64,000 nucleotides of DNA from Streptomyces sp. L-9-10 (GCF_004151105.1 NZ_PHRF01000164.1:1-64000); one strand, 5' to 3'; shown: positions 31,599-41,360, counted from the stretch's first letter. The notes: generated by a model from the letters alone, not told the origin. Made by a program: numbers and translations.

Positions 31599-33425
31599 AT
31601 GGGGCACTACAAGTCGAATCTGCGCGACATCGAGTTCAACCTCTTCGAGGTCCTCGGACGCGACAAGCTGTACGGCTCCGGACCGTTCGCGGAGATGGAC
31701 GTGGAGACCGCCAAGAGCATCCTCGAAGAGGTCACGCGCCTCGCGGAGAACGATCTCGCGGAGTCGTTCGCGGACGCCGACCGCAACCCGCCGGTCTTCG
31801 ACCCGGAGACCAGCACCGCTCCGGTCCCGGCCGCCTTCAAGAAGAGCTACCAGGCGTACATGGACTCCGAGTACTGGCGTCTGGGCCTGCCGGAGGAGAT
31901 CGGCGGCACGACCTCGCCGCGCTCCCTGATCTGGGCGTACGCGGAGCTGCTCCTCGGCGCGAACCCCGCCGTGTGGATGTACGCGTCGGGCCCCGCCTTC
32001 GCCGGCGTCCTCTTCGAGGAGGGCAACGAGGCGCAGAAGAAGGTCGCCGCGCTCGCCGTCGAGAAGCAGTGGGGCTCCACGATGGTCCTCACCGAGCCGG
32101 ACGCCGGCTCCGACGTCGGCGCGGGCCGTACCAAGGCCGTCGAGCAGGAGGACGGCAGCTGGCACATCGAGGGCGTGAAGCGCTTCATCACCTCCGGTGA
32201 GCACGACATGTCGGAGAACATCCTTCACTACGTCCTCGCCCGCCCCGAGGGCGCCGGCGCCGGCACCAAGGGCCTGTCGCTCTTCCTCGTACCGAAGTAC
32301 GAGTTCGACTGGGAGACCGGCGAGCTGGGCGAGCGCAACGGCGTCTACGCGACGAACGTCGAGCACAAGATGGGCCTCAAGGCCTCCAACACCTGCGAGA
32401 TGACCTTCGGCGACCGCCACCCCGCCAAGGGCTGGCTGATCGGTGACAAGCACGAGGGCATCCGCCAGATGTTCCGCATCATCGAGTTCGCCCGGATGAT
32501 GGTCGGCACGAAGGCCATCGCCACGCTCTCCACCGGCTATCTGAACGCGCTGGAGTACGCCAAGGAGCGTGTCCAGGGCCCCGATCTGGCGCAGTTCATG
32601 GACAAGGCCGCGCCCAAGGTCACCATCACGCACCACCCCGATGTGCGCCGCTCGCTGATGACGCAGAAGGCGTACGCCGAGGGCATGCGCGCCCTCGTCA
32701 TGTACACCGCCTCCGTCCAGGACGAGATCGCCGTCAAGGAGGCCGAGGGCGAGAACGCGAAGGCGCTGCACGGGCTGAACGATCTGCTGCTGCCGATAGT
32801 GAAGGGCTACGGCTCGGAGCGGTCGTACGAGCAGCTCGCGCAGTCCCTCCAGACCTTCGGCGGCTCCGGCTATCTCCAGGAGTACCCGGTCGAGCAGTAC
32901 ATCCGGGACGCCAAGATCGACACCCTCTACGAGGGCACGACCGCGATCCAGGGCCAGGACTTCTTCTTCCGGAAGATCGTCCGCGACCAGGGCCAGTCGC
33001 TGAACACGCTGGCCGAGGAGATCAAGACGTTCCTGGCCGTCGGCACCGGCGGTACGGAACTGGCCCCGGCCCGTGAGGCGCTCGCCAAGGCCGCCGCCGA
33101 CCTGGAGGCGATCGTCGGCCGGATGCTGACCGACCTGACCTCCACCGGCGAGGACGTCAAGAACATCTACAAGGTCGGGCTGAACACGACGCGGCTGCTG
33201 ATGGCCTCGGGCGATGTGGTCGTCGGCTATCTGCTGCTGCGCGGCGCGGCCGTGGCCGCCGAGAAGCTGGAGACGGCCGCCGCGAAGGACGTGGCGTTCT
33301 ACCAGGGCAAGATCGCGGCGGCGAAGTTCTTCGCCGCGAACGTCCTGCCGGACGTCTCGACGCAGCGCGCACTCGCCGAGTCCGTCGACGGCTCGCTGAT
33401 GGAGCTGGACGAAGCGGCCTTCTGA
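31599..33425 (+). CDS. Acyl-CoA dehydrogenase (FadE-like)
   Basis: 608 aa, the long actinobacterial form with an extra N-terminal domain (MGHYKSNLRDIEFNLFEVLG) and a C-terminal extension. The FAD/substrate core has MVLTEPDAGSDVG, RFITSGEHD and MGLKASNTCEMTF, and the catalytic-region YEGTTAIQGQDFF near 445. It catalyses the first, FAD-dependent dehydrogenation of beta-oxidation, passing electrons to ETF. ACGGAG precedes the ATG. Monocistronic, ended by the hairpin at 33458-33517. Confidence 0.95.
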   Translation: MGHYKSNLRDIEFNLFEVLGRDKLYGSGPFAEMDVETAKSILEEVTRLAENDLAESFADADRNPPVFDPETSTAPVPAAFKKSYQAYMDSEYWRLGLPEEIGGTTSPRSLIWAYAELLLGANPAVWMYASGPAFAGVLFEEGNEAQKKVAALAVEKQWGSTMVLTEPDAGSDVGAGRTKAVEQEDGSWHIEGVKRFITSGEHDMSENILHYVLARPEGAGAGTKGLSLFLVPKYEFDWETGELGERNGVYATNVEHKMGLKASNTCEMTFGDRHPAKGWLIGDKHEGIRQMFRIIEFARMMVGTKAIATLSTGYLNALEYAKERVQGPDLAQFMDKAAPKVTITHHPDVRRSLMTQKAYAEGMRALVMYTASVQDEIAVKEAEGENAKALHGLNDLLLPIVKGYGSERSYEQLAQSLQTFGGSGYLQEYPVEQYIRDAKIDTLYEGTTAIQGQDFFFRKIVRDQGQSLNTLAEEIKTFLAVGTGGTELAPAREALAKAAADLEAIVGRMLTDLTSTGEDVKNIYKVGLNTTRLLMASGDVVVGYLLLRGAAVAAEKLETAAAKDVAFYQGKIAAAKFFAANVLPDVSTQRALAESVDGSLMELDEAAF

Positions 33426-33457
33426 CCCGACCCGAGCCGACCTGGCGCCTCCGGGCT

Positions 33458-33517
33458 CAGACGGCAGGACACCTCCGCAGGCAGGACACCTCTCTCCGGG
33501 AGGTGTCCTGCCGTCTG
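33458..33517 (+). terminator. Terminator with duplicated left arm
   Basis: A perfect 19-bp stem 33458-33476 with 33499-33517. Within the 22-nt loop is a second copy of the left arm (33480-33492) that can pair instead with 33500-33512, giving a shorter, tighter hairpin. Two mutually exclusive stems share one right arm. Confidence 0.8.
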
Positions 33518-33712
33518 TTCCTCGCGGGACGTTCCTCGCGGGACGTCCCGCCGTCCTGTCCCTTTGCCCACCCCCTCCCCGCCCGTTCTCCCCCTCCGCC
33601 CGCCCGCTTCTCGTGCCTGTTCTCCCCATGTGCGGAGCTTGTCCCGCCCAGTTCTGTGCCGTTCCAACCGGTGGCGGGCCCGGTGTCGGGGCCCGTCGTT
33701 ATGGTGAACCCC

Positions 33713-35014
33713 ATGAGCACTTCCACCCGCTTCGACCGCGGCCACACCGACGACCTCATCTCCTTCTTGACGGCCAGTCCTACGCCGTATCACGCGGTGG
33801 CCAACGCCGCGGAGCGGCTGGAGAAGGCGGGCTTCCGGCAGCTGCGCGAGACGGACGCCTGGGACGGATCGGCGGGCGGGCGGTTCGTGCTGCGCGGCGG
33901 TGCGATCATCGCCTGGTTCGTACCGGAGGGCGCGGAGCCGCACACCCCCTTCCGTATCGTCGGCGCCCATACGGACTCGCCGAACCTGCGGGTGAAGCCC
34001 CTGCCGGACACCGGCTCGTTCGGCTGGCGCCAGATCGCCGTCGAGATCTACGGCGGAACGCTGCTCAACACCTGGCTCGACCGCGATCTGGGCCTCGCGG
34101 GCCGCATCTCCCTGCGCGACGGCACGCACCGGCTGATCAATATCGACCGCGCCCTGCTCCGCGTCCCGCAGCTGGCCGTGCACCTGGACCGCTCCGTCAA
34201 CACCGACGGCCTGAAGCTGGACCGGCAGCGGCACATGCAGCCGATCTGGGGCCTCGGGGATCCCCGGGAAGGCGATCTGATCCGCTTCGTCGCGCAGGAG
34301 GCGGGGATCGACGCCGCGGACATCACCGGCTGGGACCTGATGCCGCACGCGATCGAGCCGCCCTCCTACCTCGGCCGCGACCGCGAGCTGCTGGCCGGGC
34401 CCCGGATGGACAACCTGCTGTCGGTGCACGCGGGTACGGCGGCGCTGGCCGCGGTCGCCACGTCCGGCGCCGCCGAGCCGCTCCCGTACATCCCGGTGCT
34501 CGCCGCCTTCGACCACGAGGAGAACGGCTCGCAGTCGGACACCGGCGCGGACGGGCCGCTGCTCGGCACGGTCCTCGAACGCTCGGTGCTCGCCCGCGGC
34601 GGTACGTACGAGGACCGGGCGCGGGCCTTCGCCGGCACGGTCTGCCTGTCGTCCGACACCGGCCACGCCGTGCACCCGAACTACAGCGACCGCCACGACC
34701 CGACGCACCACCCGCGCGCCAACGGCGGCCCCATCCTCAAGGTCAACGTCAATATGCGGTACGCGACGGACGGCAGCGGCCGGGCCGTGTTCGCCGCCGC
34801 CTGCGAGAGGGCGGGCGTGCCCTGGCAGTCGTTCGTCTCCAACAACTCGATGCCGTGCGGCACGACGATCGGCCCGATCACCGCCGCGAGACACGGCATC
34901 CAGACCGTCGACATCGGCGTGGCGATCCTGTCGATGCACAGCGCGCGCGAGCTGTGCGGCGCGGACGACCCGTATCTGCTGGCGAACGCGCTGGTGGCGT
35001 TCCTGGAGGGCTGA
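33713..35014 (+). CDS. M18 family metallo-aminopeptidase
   Basis: 433 aa from MSTSTRFDRG; an ATG four codons earlier is also open. Co-catalytic zinc ligands are visible: His in RIVGAHTDSPNL, Asp in GPRMDNLLS, the Glu pair in AFDHEENGSQSD, and a late His in AILSMHSARE. M18 enzymes are large tetrahedral cytosolic aminopeptidases that prefer acidic or neutral N-terminal residues. Length is typical. Confidence 0.95.
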   Translation: MSTSTRFDRGHTDDLISFLTASPTPYHAVANAAERLEKAGFRQLRETDAWDGSAGGRFVLRGGAIIAWFVPEGAEPHTPFRIVGAHTDSPNLRVKPLPDTGSFGWRQIAVEIYGGTLLNTWLDRDLGLAGRISLRDGTHRLINIDRALLRVPQLAVHLDRSVNTDGLKLDRQRHMQPIWGLGDPREGDLIRFVAQEAGIDAADITGWDLMPHAIEPPSYLGRDRELLAGPRMDNLLSVHAGTAALAAVATSGAAEPLPYIPVLAAFDHEENGSQSDTGADGPLLGTVLERSVLARGGTYEDRARAFAGTVCLSSDTGHAVHPNYSDRHDPTHHPRANGGPILKVNVNMRYATDGSGRAVFAAACERAGVPWQSFVSNNSMPCGTTIGPITAARHGIQTVDIGVAILSMHSARELCGADDPYLLANALVAFLEG

Positions 35015-35119
35015 GCGCGCCCCGGGCCGGACTCCCACCGCCCGCATGGCTGTTACGGACCGGGGTACGCGAATTCCCGTGGCCCTGACAGCCACCACTC
35101 ACACGAGGAGGCGGGATTC

Positions 35120-35347
35120 ATGGGCATAGGCGGATGCATCGCACTTATCGCGGTGGGAGCGATCCTCACGTTCGCGACCGACTGGGAGATGGAGAGCGTC
35201 AATCTCGACCTGGTCGGTCTGATCATGATGGTGGTCGGCATCATCGGGATCGCCACCTTCACCAGCATCGCCCGCCGTCGGCGGGCCATCGTCCCGCCGG
35301 TCGCCCCGACCGTGGTGGAACGGGACGACCGGGGCCGGGGCTTCTGA
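35120..35347 (+). CDS. DUF6458 small membrane protein
   Basis: 75 aa with GAGGAGG 7 nt before the ATG. Two transmembrane helices (IALIAVGAILTFATDW and VGLIMMVVGIIGIATF) are joined by EMESVNLDL, then a basic tail. This is the DUF6458 pattern. Function unknown. Confidence 0.85.
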   Translation: MGIGGCIALIAVGAILTFATDWEMESVNLDLVGLIMMVVGIIGIATFTSIARRRRAIVPPVAPTVVERDDRGRGF

Positions 35348-35388
35348 CCCGCCGGACCACGCGCTGCCGGCCTACGCGCCGAGGTGGC

Positions 35389-37245
35389 TTACGCGTCCAG
35401 GCCGGCCAGGACGAGTGTGAGCCGGGACGTTCCCGTGCCGTCGACCCGGACGGGCACGCCCCAGTCCTGCTGATGGACATGGCAGGCCGGGTACTCGTTC
35501 GCCGGGTCGTCGTCGCAGGAGGCGGCCATCGCGGACACGTGCAGCACGCCCTCGGTGACACCGTCGGCCAGCACCAGTTCGCGGTGGAGGTCCGTACCGG
35601 CGCCGCCGCCCTCCGCCAGCAGTTCGGGCGGGGTGGCGGAGACCAGCAGCCGGGTCGAGGGGCCGTAGCGCGTGTCGAGCTTCTGGCCCGTCGGCGCGGT
35701 GAAGACGACGTCCAGCCTGAGCGCACCGGGGGCGACCTCGGTGGCCGCCCGCTGGGTGCGATGGGCGACGGCCTCGACATTGACCGCCTCGTCGGGCAGC
35801 CGCAGCCGGGTCAGCCGGTGCCGCGCGGATTCGACGACGACGATGTCCTCGCCGACGAGCACGGCGTCGCTCGGCTCGCGCAGATCCGTTGCCAGCGTGG
35901 TCACTTCACCGGTCGCCGGGTCGTAGCGGCGCAGCGCGTGGTTGTACGTGTCCGAGACGGCGACCGAGCCGTCCGGCAGCGCGGTGACGCCCAGCGGGTG
36001 CTGGAGCAGGGCCTGTCCGGCGGCGCCGTCGCGGTGACCGAAGTCGAAGAGCCCGGCGCCGACGGCCGTACGGATCACGAATCCGCCGCCGTCGCCCTCG
36101 CCGTCGCCCTCGCCCGCGCGCTCCACGTAGCGCAGGGCGCTGGTCTCCGAGTCGGCGATCCACAGCCGGTCCCCGGCCGCCGCCAGCCCGGACGGCTGGG
36201 CGAACCACGCCTCGGCGGCGGGCCCGTCCACCAGCCCCTCATTGGTGGTGCCGGCCGCGACCCCGACCGTTCCGGTGGCCGGGTCGTACGTCCACAGCTG
36301 GTGGACCCCGGCCATCGCGATCCAGACCCGGTCCGCCCACCAGGCGACGTCCCACGGCGAGGAGAGATCCACCTCCAGGGCGGGCCCCTCGGTCGGTGAG
36401 CCCTGCCACCACTGCCTGCCGGTCCCCGCGACGGTCTCGATCGCGCCGCTCGCCGGGTCGTACGTCCGCAGCGCGTGGTTCACGGTGTCCGCGACGATCA
36501 CCTTGCCGTCCGGCAGCAGCGCGAGCCCCTGCGGTTCGCTGAAGGAGTCCGGGCCGAAGCCGCGCACGCCGGTGCCGATCCGGCGGACGACCGTCTCGCC
36601 GTCCGCGTCCAGCTCGACCAGCTGATGCCGGGTGGAGTCCGAGACGAGGAAGTGCCCGCCGGGCAGCACCAGCGCCTTCCCGGGGAAGCGCAGATCGGTC
36701 GCGACCGGCTCCGGCGGTACGTACGGACCGTCCCCGCGCCGCAGCGTTCCCTTGGCGGCGTGCTCGGTCTCCAGCTCCTCCACCAGCTTCGCGATGGCGT
36801 GCGCATGCCCCTCACCCGCGTGCTGGGCCACGACATAGCCCTCGGGATCGATGACGACCAGCGTCGGCCAGGCGCGTACGGCGTACTGCTTCCAGGTCGC
36901 CAGCTCGGGGTCGTCCAGCACCGGGTGGTGCACCTCGTACCGCTCGACGGCGTCGACGACGGACTGGTGCTCGGCCTCGTGCACGAACTTCGGGGAGTGG
37001 ACACCGATGATCACGACCGTGTCCCGGTGCTTCTCCTCCAGCTCCCTCAGCTCATCGAGGACATGCAGACAGTTGATGCAGCAGAACGTCCAAAAATCGA
37101 GAATGACGATGCGTCCGCGCAGGTCGGCGAGGGTGTACGACATCTCGCCCGTATTGAGCCAGCCGCCCTTGCCGATCAGCTCGGGGGCACGGACACGGGC
37201 GCGGCGGGACGGGGGTGAGGCGGGAACGGGGGTCGCATCGGTCAT
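35389..37245 (-). CDS. Thioredoxin-like/NHL-repeat protein
   Basis: 618 aa. The N-terminal thioredoxin-like domain (about 20-165) has a redox motif CCINC in FWTFCCINCLHVL and the cis-Pro region AWPTLVVID. The C-terminal NHL beta-propeller (about 190-490) has repeated LLPDGKVIVADTVNHALR and LPDGSVAVSDTYNHALRRYD units. This is the NHLRC2-like architecture. No signal peptide, so probably cytosolic. Role unknown; a thiol-disulfide or scaffold function is inferred. Confidence 0.92.
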   Translation of the reverse strand: MTDATPVPASPPSRRARVRAPELIGKGGWLNTGEMSYTLADLRGRIVILDFWTFCCINCLHVLDELRELEEKHRDTVVIIGVHSPKFVHEAEHQSVVDAVERYEVHHPVLDDPELATWKQYAVRAWPTLVVIDPEGYVVAQHAGEGHAHAIAKLVEELETEHAAKGTLRRGDGPYVPPEPVATDLRFPGKALVLPGGHFLVSDSTRHQLVELDADGETVVRRIGTGVRGFGPDSFSEPQGLALLPDGKVIVADTVNHALRTYDPASGAIETVAGTGRQWWQGSPTEGPALEVDLSSPWDVAWWADRVWIAMAGVHQLWTYDPATGTVGVAAGTTNEGLVDGPAAEAWFAQPSGLAAAGDRLWIADSETSALRYVERAGEGDGEGDGGGFVIRTAVGAGLFDFGHRDGAAGQALLQHPLGVTALPDGSVAVSDTYNHALRRYDPATGEVTTLATDLREPSDAVLVGEDIVVVESARHRLTRLRLPDEAVNVEAVAHRTQRAATEVAPGALRLDVVFTAPTGQKLDTRYGPSTRLLVSATPPELLAEGGGAGTDLHRELVLADGVTEGVLHVSAMAASCDDDPANEYPACHVHQQDWGVPVRVDGTGTSRLTLVLAGLDA

Positions 37246-37478
37246 GAAACAAGGGTGCCACCACCGAAAACGCCCCGGCCGTCAGGGCTCCCGTCGGGCC
37301 GCGTGTGAGGCCGACGCCCACGTGTGCGGGGCGCGGGCCGGGGGCACTCGGCGGAGCGGCACCCCACAACCGCGCGCGCCGCACCTCGCACACGGCCGTA
37401 CGCGTGCGCCCGCGCTCGTATGCGTGCACCTGCGCCGCCGCCGACCGCCGTATCGGCTCCCTCGGGTACCCGTCCTCC

Positions 37479-37973
37479 ATGAGATATCTCGTGCGCGACA
37501 AGATCTTCGCGATCGGCGACGACTACTGGATCGAGGACGAGCACGGCCGGCGGGCCTTCCGCGTCGACGGCAAGGCTCTGCGCCTGCGCGACACCCTGGA
37601 ACTGAAGGCGCCCAGCGGCGAGGTGCTGATCACGCTGCGCCAGAAGCTGCTCAGCCTGCGGGACGCCATGATCATCGAGCGGGACGACCGGCCGCTGGCG
37701 ACGATCCGCAGAAAGCGGCTCTCGCTGCTGCGCAATCACTACCGGGTCGCCCTGGCCGAGGGCACCGAGCTGGATGTGAGCGGGCGGATCCTGGACCTGG
37801 AGTTCGCGATCGAGTACGACGGCGAACTGCTGGCCCATGTCTCGCGGCGCCGGCTGCGGATGCGGGAGACGTACGGCGTGAATGTCGTACGGGACGACGC
37901 GGACCACGCGCTGCTGATCGCCGTCGCCGTGTGTGTGATCAGGATGGCGGAGAAGGAACACGAGGACATCTGA
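37479..37973 (+). CDS. LURP-one-related (Tubby-like) protein
   Basis: 164 aa from MRYLVRDKIFAIGDDYWIED. Successive beta strands read RRAFRVDGKALRLRDTLELK, VLITLRQKLLSLRDAMIIER and VSGRILDLEFAIEYDGELLA, the LOR/Tubby C-terminal barrel with a buried helix (ALLIAVAVCVIRMAE). Family members may bind phospholipid or act as scramblase-like proteins; role unknown here. No clear ribosome site. Confidence 0.85.
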   Translation: MRYLVRDKIFAIGDDYWIEDEHGRRAFRVDGKALRLRDTLELKAPSGEVLITLRQKLLSLRDAMIIERDDRPLATIRRKRLSLLRNHYRVALAEGTELDVSGRILDLEFAIEYDGELLAHVSRRRLRMRETYGVNVVRDDADHALLIAVAVCVIRMAEKEHEDI

Positions 37974-37987
37974 GGAGATCGGGGGAG

Positions 37988-38050
37988 CGAGGGGCCGACG
38001 GGCCGGGGGCCGAGGGGCCGAGGGGCCGAGGGGCCGAGGGGCCGAGGGGC
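37988..38050 (+). repeat. 8-bp tandem repeat CGAGGGGC
   Basis: Eight head-to-tail units: six exact (37988-37995 and 38011-38050), one with a mismatch and one with a deletion. It lies in the tail-to-tail gap between the LURP and nitrilase genes. Confidence 0.9.
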
Positions 38051-38082
38051 CGCAGCTCACTCGGCCACGAGCGGCCACCGGC

Positions 38083-38898
38083 CTACCGCGTCACGCTCGG
38101 CGTCTCCAGTCCCAGCCTGCGGTCCTTCAGCGCGGGGAAGCGTTCACGGGTCGTCGCGACCGTCCCCGGGTCGAGGTCCACGGTGAGGACCTCCTCGTCC
38201 GTGCCCGCCTCCGCGAGCACCTCGCCCCAGGGGTCCACCACGATGCTGTGCCCGGACTGCTCCACCCCGGCGTGCGTACCGGCGGTCGCGCAGGCCAGGA
38301 CGTACGCCTGGTTCTCCACGGCGCGTGCGCGGGTGAGCAGCGTCCAGTGCGCGCGCCTGCGGGCGGGCCAGCCGGCCGGGACGACGAGTGTCTCGGCGCC
38401 CGCGGCGACCAGCCCCCGGAACAGTTCGGGGAAGCGCAGGTCGTAGCAGGTGGCGAGGCCGAGAGTGGTCTCCGGCAGCCGGACGGTGACCAGTTCGCCG
38501 CCCGCGCCCATCAGCGTCGCCTCGCCCTTGTCGAAGCCGAAGCGGTGGATCTTGCGGTACGTACGCACCAGTTCACCGGCGGGGGAGAGGACGAGCGAGG
38601 TGTTGTAGAGGGTCCCGTCCGGGGCCTGGCCGTCCTCGGCTCGTTCCACGATGGATCCGGCGTGCAGCCAGACGCCCGCGTCGCGCGCCGCCTCCGACAT
38701 CTCCTGGAACGTGGGCCCGTCAGGCGACTCCGCCTCGTCGGCGAAGGACTCGTACGCGAAGGCCCCGACCGGCCAGAGCTCGGGAAGCACCACCAGATCG
38801 GCGCCGCGCTGCTCCCGTACCAGCGCCGCCGCGCGCCGTCTGCGCGCGTCGACCGATTCATCCGGTTCTACTGCGATCTGGATCAGCGAGGCGCGCAC
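38083..38898 (-). CDS. Carbon-nitrogen hydrolase (nitrilase superfamily)
   Basis: 271 aa from GTG. The catalytic triad is visible: Glu in VVLPELWPVG (about 40), Lys in RTYRKIHRFGF (about 115) and Cys in LATCYDLRFPE (about 150). The family cleaves amides, nitriles or N-carbamoyl groups; the short form and the DLRFPELFR block resemble omega-amidase or Nit-type enzymes. The substrate is not readable. Confidence 0.92.
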   Translation of the reverse strand: MRASLIQIAVEPDESVDARRRRAAALVREQRGADLVVLPELWPVGAFAYESFADEAESPDGPTFQEMSEAARDAGVWLHAGSIVERAEDGQAPDGTLYNTSLVLSPAGELVRTYRKIHRFGFDKGEATLMGAGGELVTVRLPETTLGLATCYDLRFPELFRGLVAAGAETLVVPAGWPARRRAHWTLLTRARAVENQAYVLACATAGTHAGVEQSGHSIVVDPWGEVLAEAGTDEEVLTVDLDPGTVATTRERFPALKDRRLGLETPSVTR

Positions 38899-39068
38899 AG
38901 TACCACCGTCCTGGCATTCGAGCCGTCAACACGGGCCTACGATCGTCACACGAAAGCACTGCCGGGGTGCCACCGGGCAGCGTAACTTAGCTGCCAAACC
39001 TCCCACGCAGACCGCAGCCCGCCCGCCAGCAAGCCAGCCCGCGTACCGCAGAACCGCCGAGGGGTCCC

Positions 39069-39893
39069 GTGACCGTCCATCCCAGCCTTCAAAACTACGC
39101 CGATGCCTGGACCCACTCCATCGAAGCCATAGCCGAGCTGGTGCAGCCGCTCGTCGAGGGCGAATGGAACCGCCGCACACCGTGCCCCGGTTGGTCCGTA
39201 CGAGACATCGTCTCGCATGTCATCGGCCTGGAATGCGAGATGCTCGGGGACCCGCGGCCCATCCACTCGCTGCCGCGCGACCTCTACCACGTACGGGACG
39301 ACCACACCCGTTACATGGAGATGCAGGTCGACGTACGGCGCCACCACACCGCGCCGGAGATGACCTCCGAGCTGGAGTACACGATCATCCGCCGCAACCG
39401 GCAGCTGCGGAACGAGAACCGCTCCCCCGACACCATGGTGCGCGCCCCGCTGGGCGCCGAGTGGACCCTCGAAGCCGCCATGCGCGCGCGGGCGTTCGAC
39501 ATCTGGGTGCACGAACAGGATCTGCGTACCGCGCTGAACAAGCCCGGCAACCTGGACTCACCGGGCGCGATCGTGACCCGCGACGCGCTGCTGGCCGCGC
39601 TGCCGAAGGTCGTCGCCAAGAAGGCGGGCGCGCCGCCGAACTCTGCGGTCGTCATCGATGTCAGCGGCCCGGTGGAGTTCCTCCGTACGGTCCGGGTGAA
39701 CGCCGACGGACGCGGTTCGGTGGACGGGTCCCCCTCGCTCGGTCCCGTGGTGACGCTCGCGACGGACTGGGAGACGTACTTCCGGCTGGCGTGCGGACGG
39801 GTGCGGCCCGCGGCGGTGGCGGACCGCGTCAAGATCGACGGTGATCTGGACCTGGCCGAGGCGATTCTGCGGGAGTTCGCGGTCACGCCGTAG
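39069..39893 (+). CDS. Maleylpyruvate isomerase family, mycothiol-dependent
   Basis: 274 aa from GTG with GAGGGG upstream. The MDMPI N-terminal four-helix domain shows GEWNRRTPCPGWSVRDIVSH and a metal-binding His/Glu/His pattern. A C-terminal domain (VIDVSGPVEFLRTVRVNADG) follows. Members are mycothiol-dependent isomerases or DinB-like enzymes of unknown substrate. Mycothiol itself is specific to actinobacteria, which agrees with the host. Confidence 0.85.
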   Translation: MTVHPSLQNYADAWTHSIEAIAELVQPLVEGEWNRRTPCPGWSVRDIVSHVIGLECEMLGDPRPIHSLPRDLYHVRDDHTRYMEMQVDVRRHHTAPEMTSELEYTIIRRNRQLRNENRSPDTMVRAPLGAEWTLEAAMRARAFDIWVHEQDLRTALNKPGNLDSPGAIVTRDALLAALPKVVAKKAGAPPNSAVVIDVSGPVEFLRTVRVNADGRGSVDGSPSLGPVVTLATDWETYFRLACGRVRPAAVADRVKIDGDLDLAEAILREFAVTP

Positions 39894-39949
39894 GGCCGGG
39901 CGCGGCGGCGAGACCACGAGCAACGCATCCCACCGGCCGGGGCCGGCCC

Positions 39950-40003
39950 GGCCCCGCGTCTGCGCCCGGCCCCGCGTCTGCGCCCGGCCCCGCGTCTGCG
40001 TCC
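39950..40003 (+). repeat. 18-bp tandem repeat, three copies
   Basis: Unit GGCCCCGCGTCTGCGCCC at 39950-39967 and 39968-39985, with a third copy at 39986-40003 bearing one change. It lies in the tail-to-tail gap before the MFS gene; degenerate copies continue to about 40035. Confidence 0.9.
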
Positions 40004-40058
40004 GCGCTCGGGTCCGCGCCTGCGTCCGCGTCCGCACCCGCGGCCCTGCGCAGGGGCG

Positions 40059-41360
40059 TCAGGCCGGTACGTGCACGGCCTCCACCCGGCTCGCCACCAG
40101 CCGCTCGCGCTCCCGGCGCGCGGTGCGGTTCCGCAGCCGCAGGATCTGCACGACCCCGATCGCCTGGAGAACGAACACGGTCGAGAACGCGATCCGGTAG
40201 TTGCCGCCGGTCGCGTCCAGCAGGACGCCGACCGCGAACAGCGTCGTCATCGAGGCGGTGAAACCGCCCATGTTGACGATTCCGGAGGCCGTGCCCTGAC
40301 GCTCCGGCGGGTTCGCGGGCCTGGCGAAGTCGAAGCCGATCATCGACGCGGGTCCGCACGCGCCCAGGACCGCGCAGAGCGTGATCAGCAGCCACATCGG
40401 GGCGTGGTCGCCGGGGTACGCGATCGTCACCGCCCAGGCCAGCGCCGACGCCCCGACGGTCCCCAGGGCCAGCGGCGCCCTGGCCGCGTGGTGGCGGGCG
40501 ATGACCTGCCCGTAGACCAGCCCGACGACCATGTTGGAAAGCACGATCAGGGTGAGCAGTTCACCCGCGACGGCGCGGGACAGCCCCTGCGCCTCGACGA
40601 GGAACGGCATCCCCCACAGCAGCAGGAAGAACATCGCCGGGAACTGGGTGGTGAAGTGCACCCACATCCCCAGCCGGGTACCGGGTTCGCGCCAGGACGC
40701 GGCGATCTGCTTCCGTACGTACACGGCACCCGCGTGCTCGGCGGGCGGCGGCTCATGGCCCTCCGGGTGGTCCTTGAGGAAGAGCAGCAGCAGGACGAGG
40801 ACGAGGACCCCGGCGAGCGCGCTGCCCGCGAAGGTCGTGGTCCAGCCGAGACCGTTCAGGGTGCGGGAGATGAAGAGGGTGGAGACGAGGTTGCCCGCCA
40901 TCCCGAAGAGCGCGGCGACCTGGGCGATCATCGGCCCGCGCCGGGCCGGGAACCAGCGGGTGCCGAGCCGCAGCACGCTGATGAAGGTCATCGCGTCACC
41001 GCAGCCGAGGAGCGCGCGGGAGACGAGGGCGGTGCCGTACGAGGGGGAGAGCGCGAAGCCGAGCTGCCCGAGGGTGAACAGCACGACGCCGATGGTCAGC
41101 ACCTTCTTGGTGCCGAGCCGGTCGACCATCAGGCCGACGGGTATCTGCATGCCCGCGTAGACGAGCAGCTGAAGTATGGAGAACGTCGACAGGGCCGAGG
41201 CGTTGACCCCGAACCGGTCGGCGGCGTCGAGGCCGGCCACGCCCAGGCTGGTACGGAAGATGACGGCGACGAAGTAGACGGCGACGCCGATGCCCCATAT
41301 CCAGGTGGCACGGCGCCCGCCGGGTGGATCGCCGGGGAGGGTGACCGAGGCGGCACTCAC
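40059..41360 (-). CDS. MFS transporter
   Basis: 433 aa with 12 predicted transmembrane segments. The loop 2-3 MFS motif is present as GLMVDRLGTKKVL (about 75). The sixth/seventh linker is charged (LKDHPEGHEPPPAEHAGA). It resembles the anion:cation or phthalate/galactonate permease group. It is the second gene of an operon with the GntR regulator, overlapping it by 4 nt, which suggests ligand-controlled uptake. Confidence 0.92.
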   Translation of the reverse strand: MSAASVTLPGDPPGGRRATWIWGIGVAVYFVAVIFRTSLGVAGLDAADRFGVNASALSTFSILQLLVYAGMQIPVGLMVDRLGTKKVLTIGVVLFTLGQLGFALSPSYGTALVSRALLGCGDAMTFISVLRLGTRWFPARRGPMIAQVAALFGMAGNLVSTLFISRTLNGLGWTTTFAGSALAGVLVLVLLLLFLKDHPEGHEPPPAEHAGAVYVRKQIAASWREPGTRLGMWVHFTTQFPAMFFLLLWGMPFLVEAQGLSRAVAGELLTLIVLSNMVVGLVYGQVIARHHAARAPLALGTVGASALAWAVTIAYPGDHAPMWLLITLCAVLGACGPASMIGFDFARPANPPERQGTASGIVNMGGFTASMTTLFAVGVLLDATGGNYRIAFSTVFVLQAIGVVQILRLRNRTARRERERLVASRVEAVHVPA

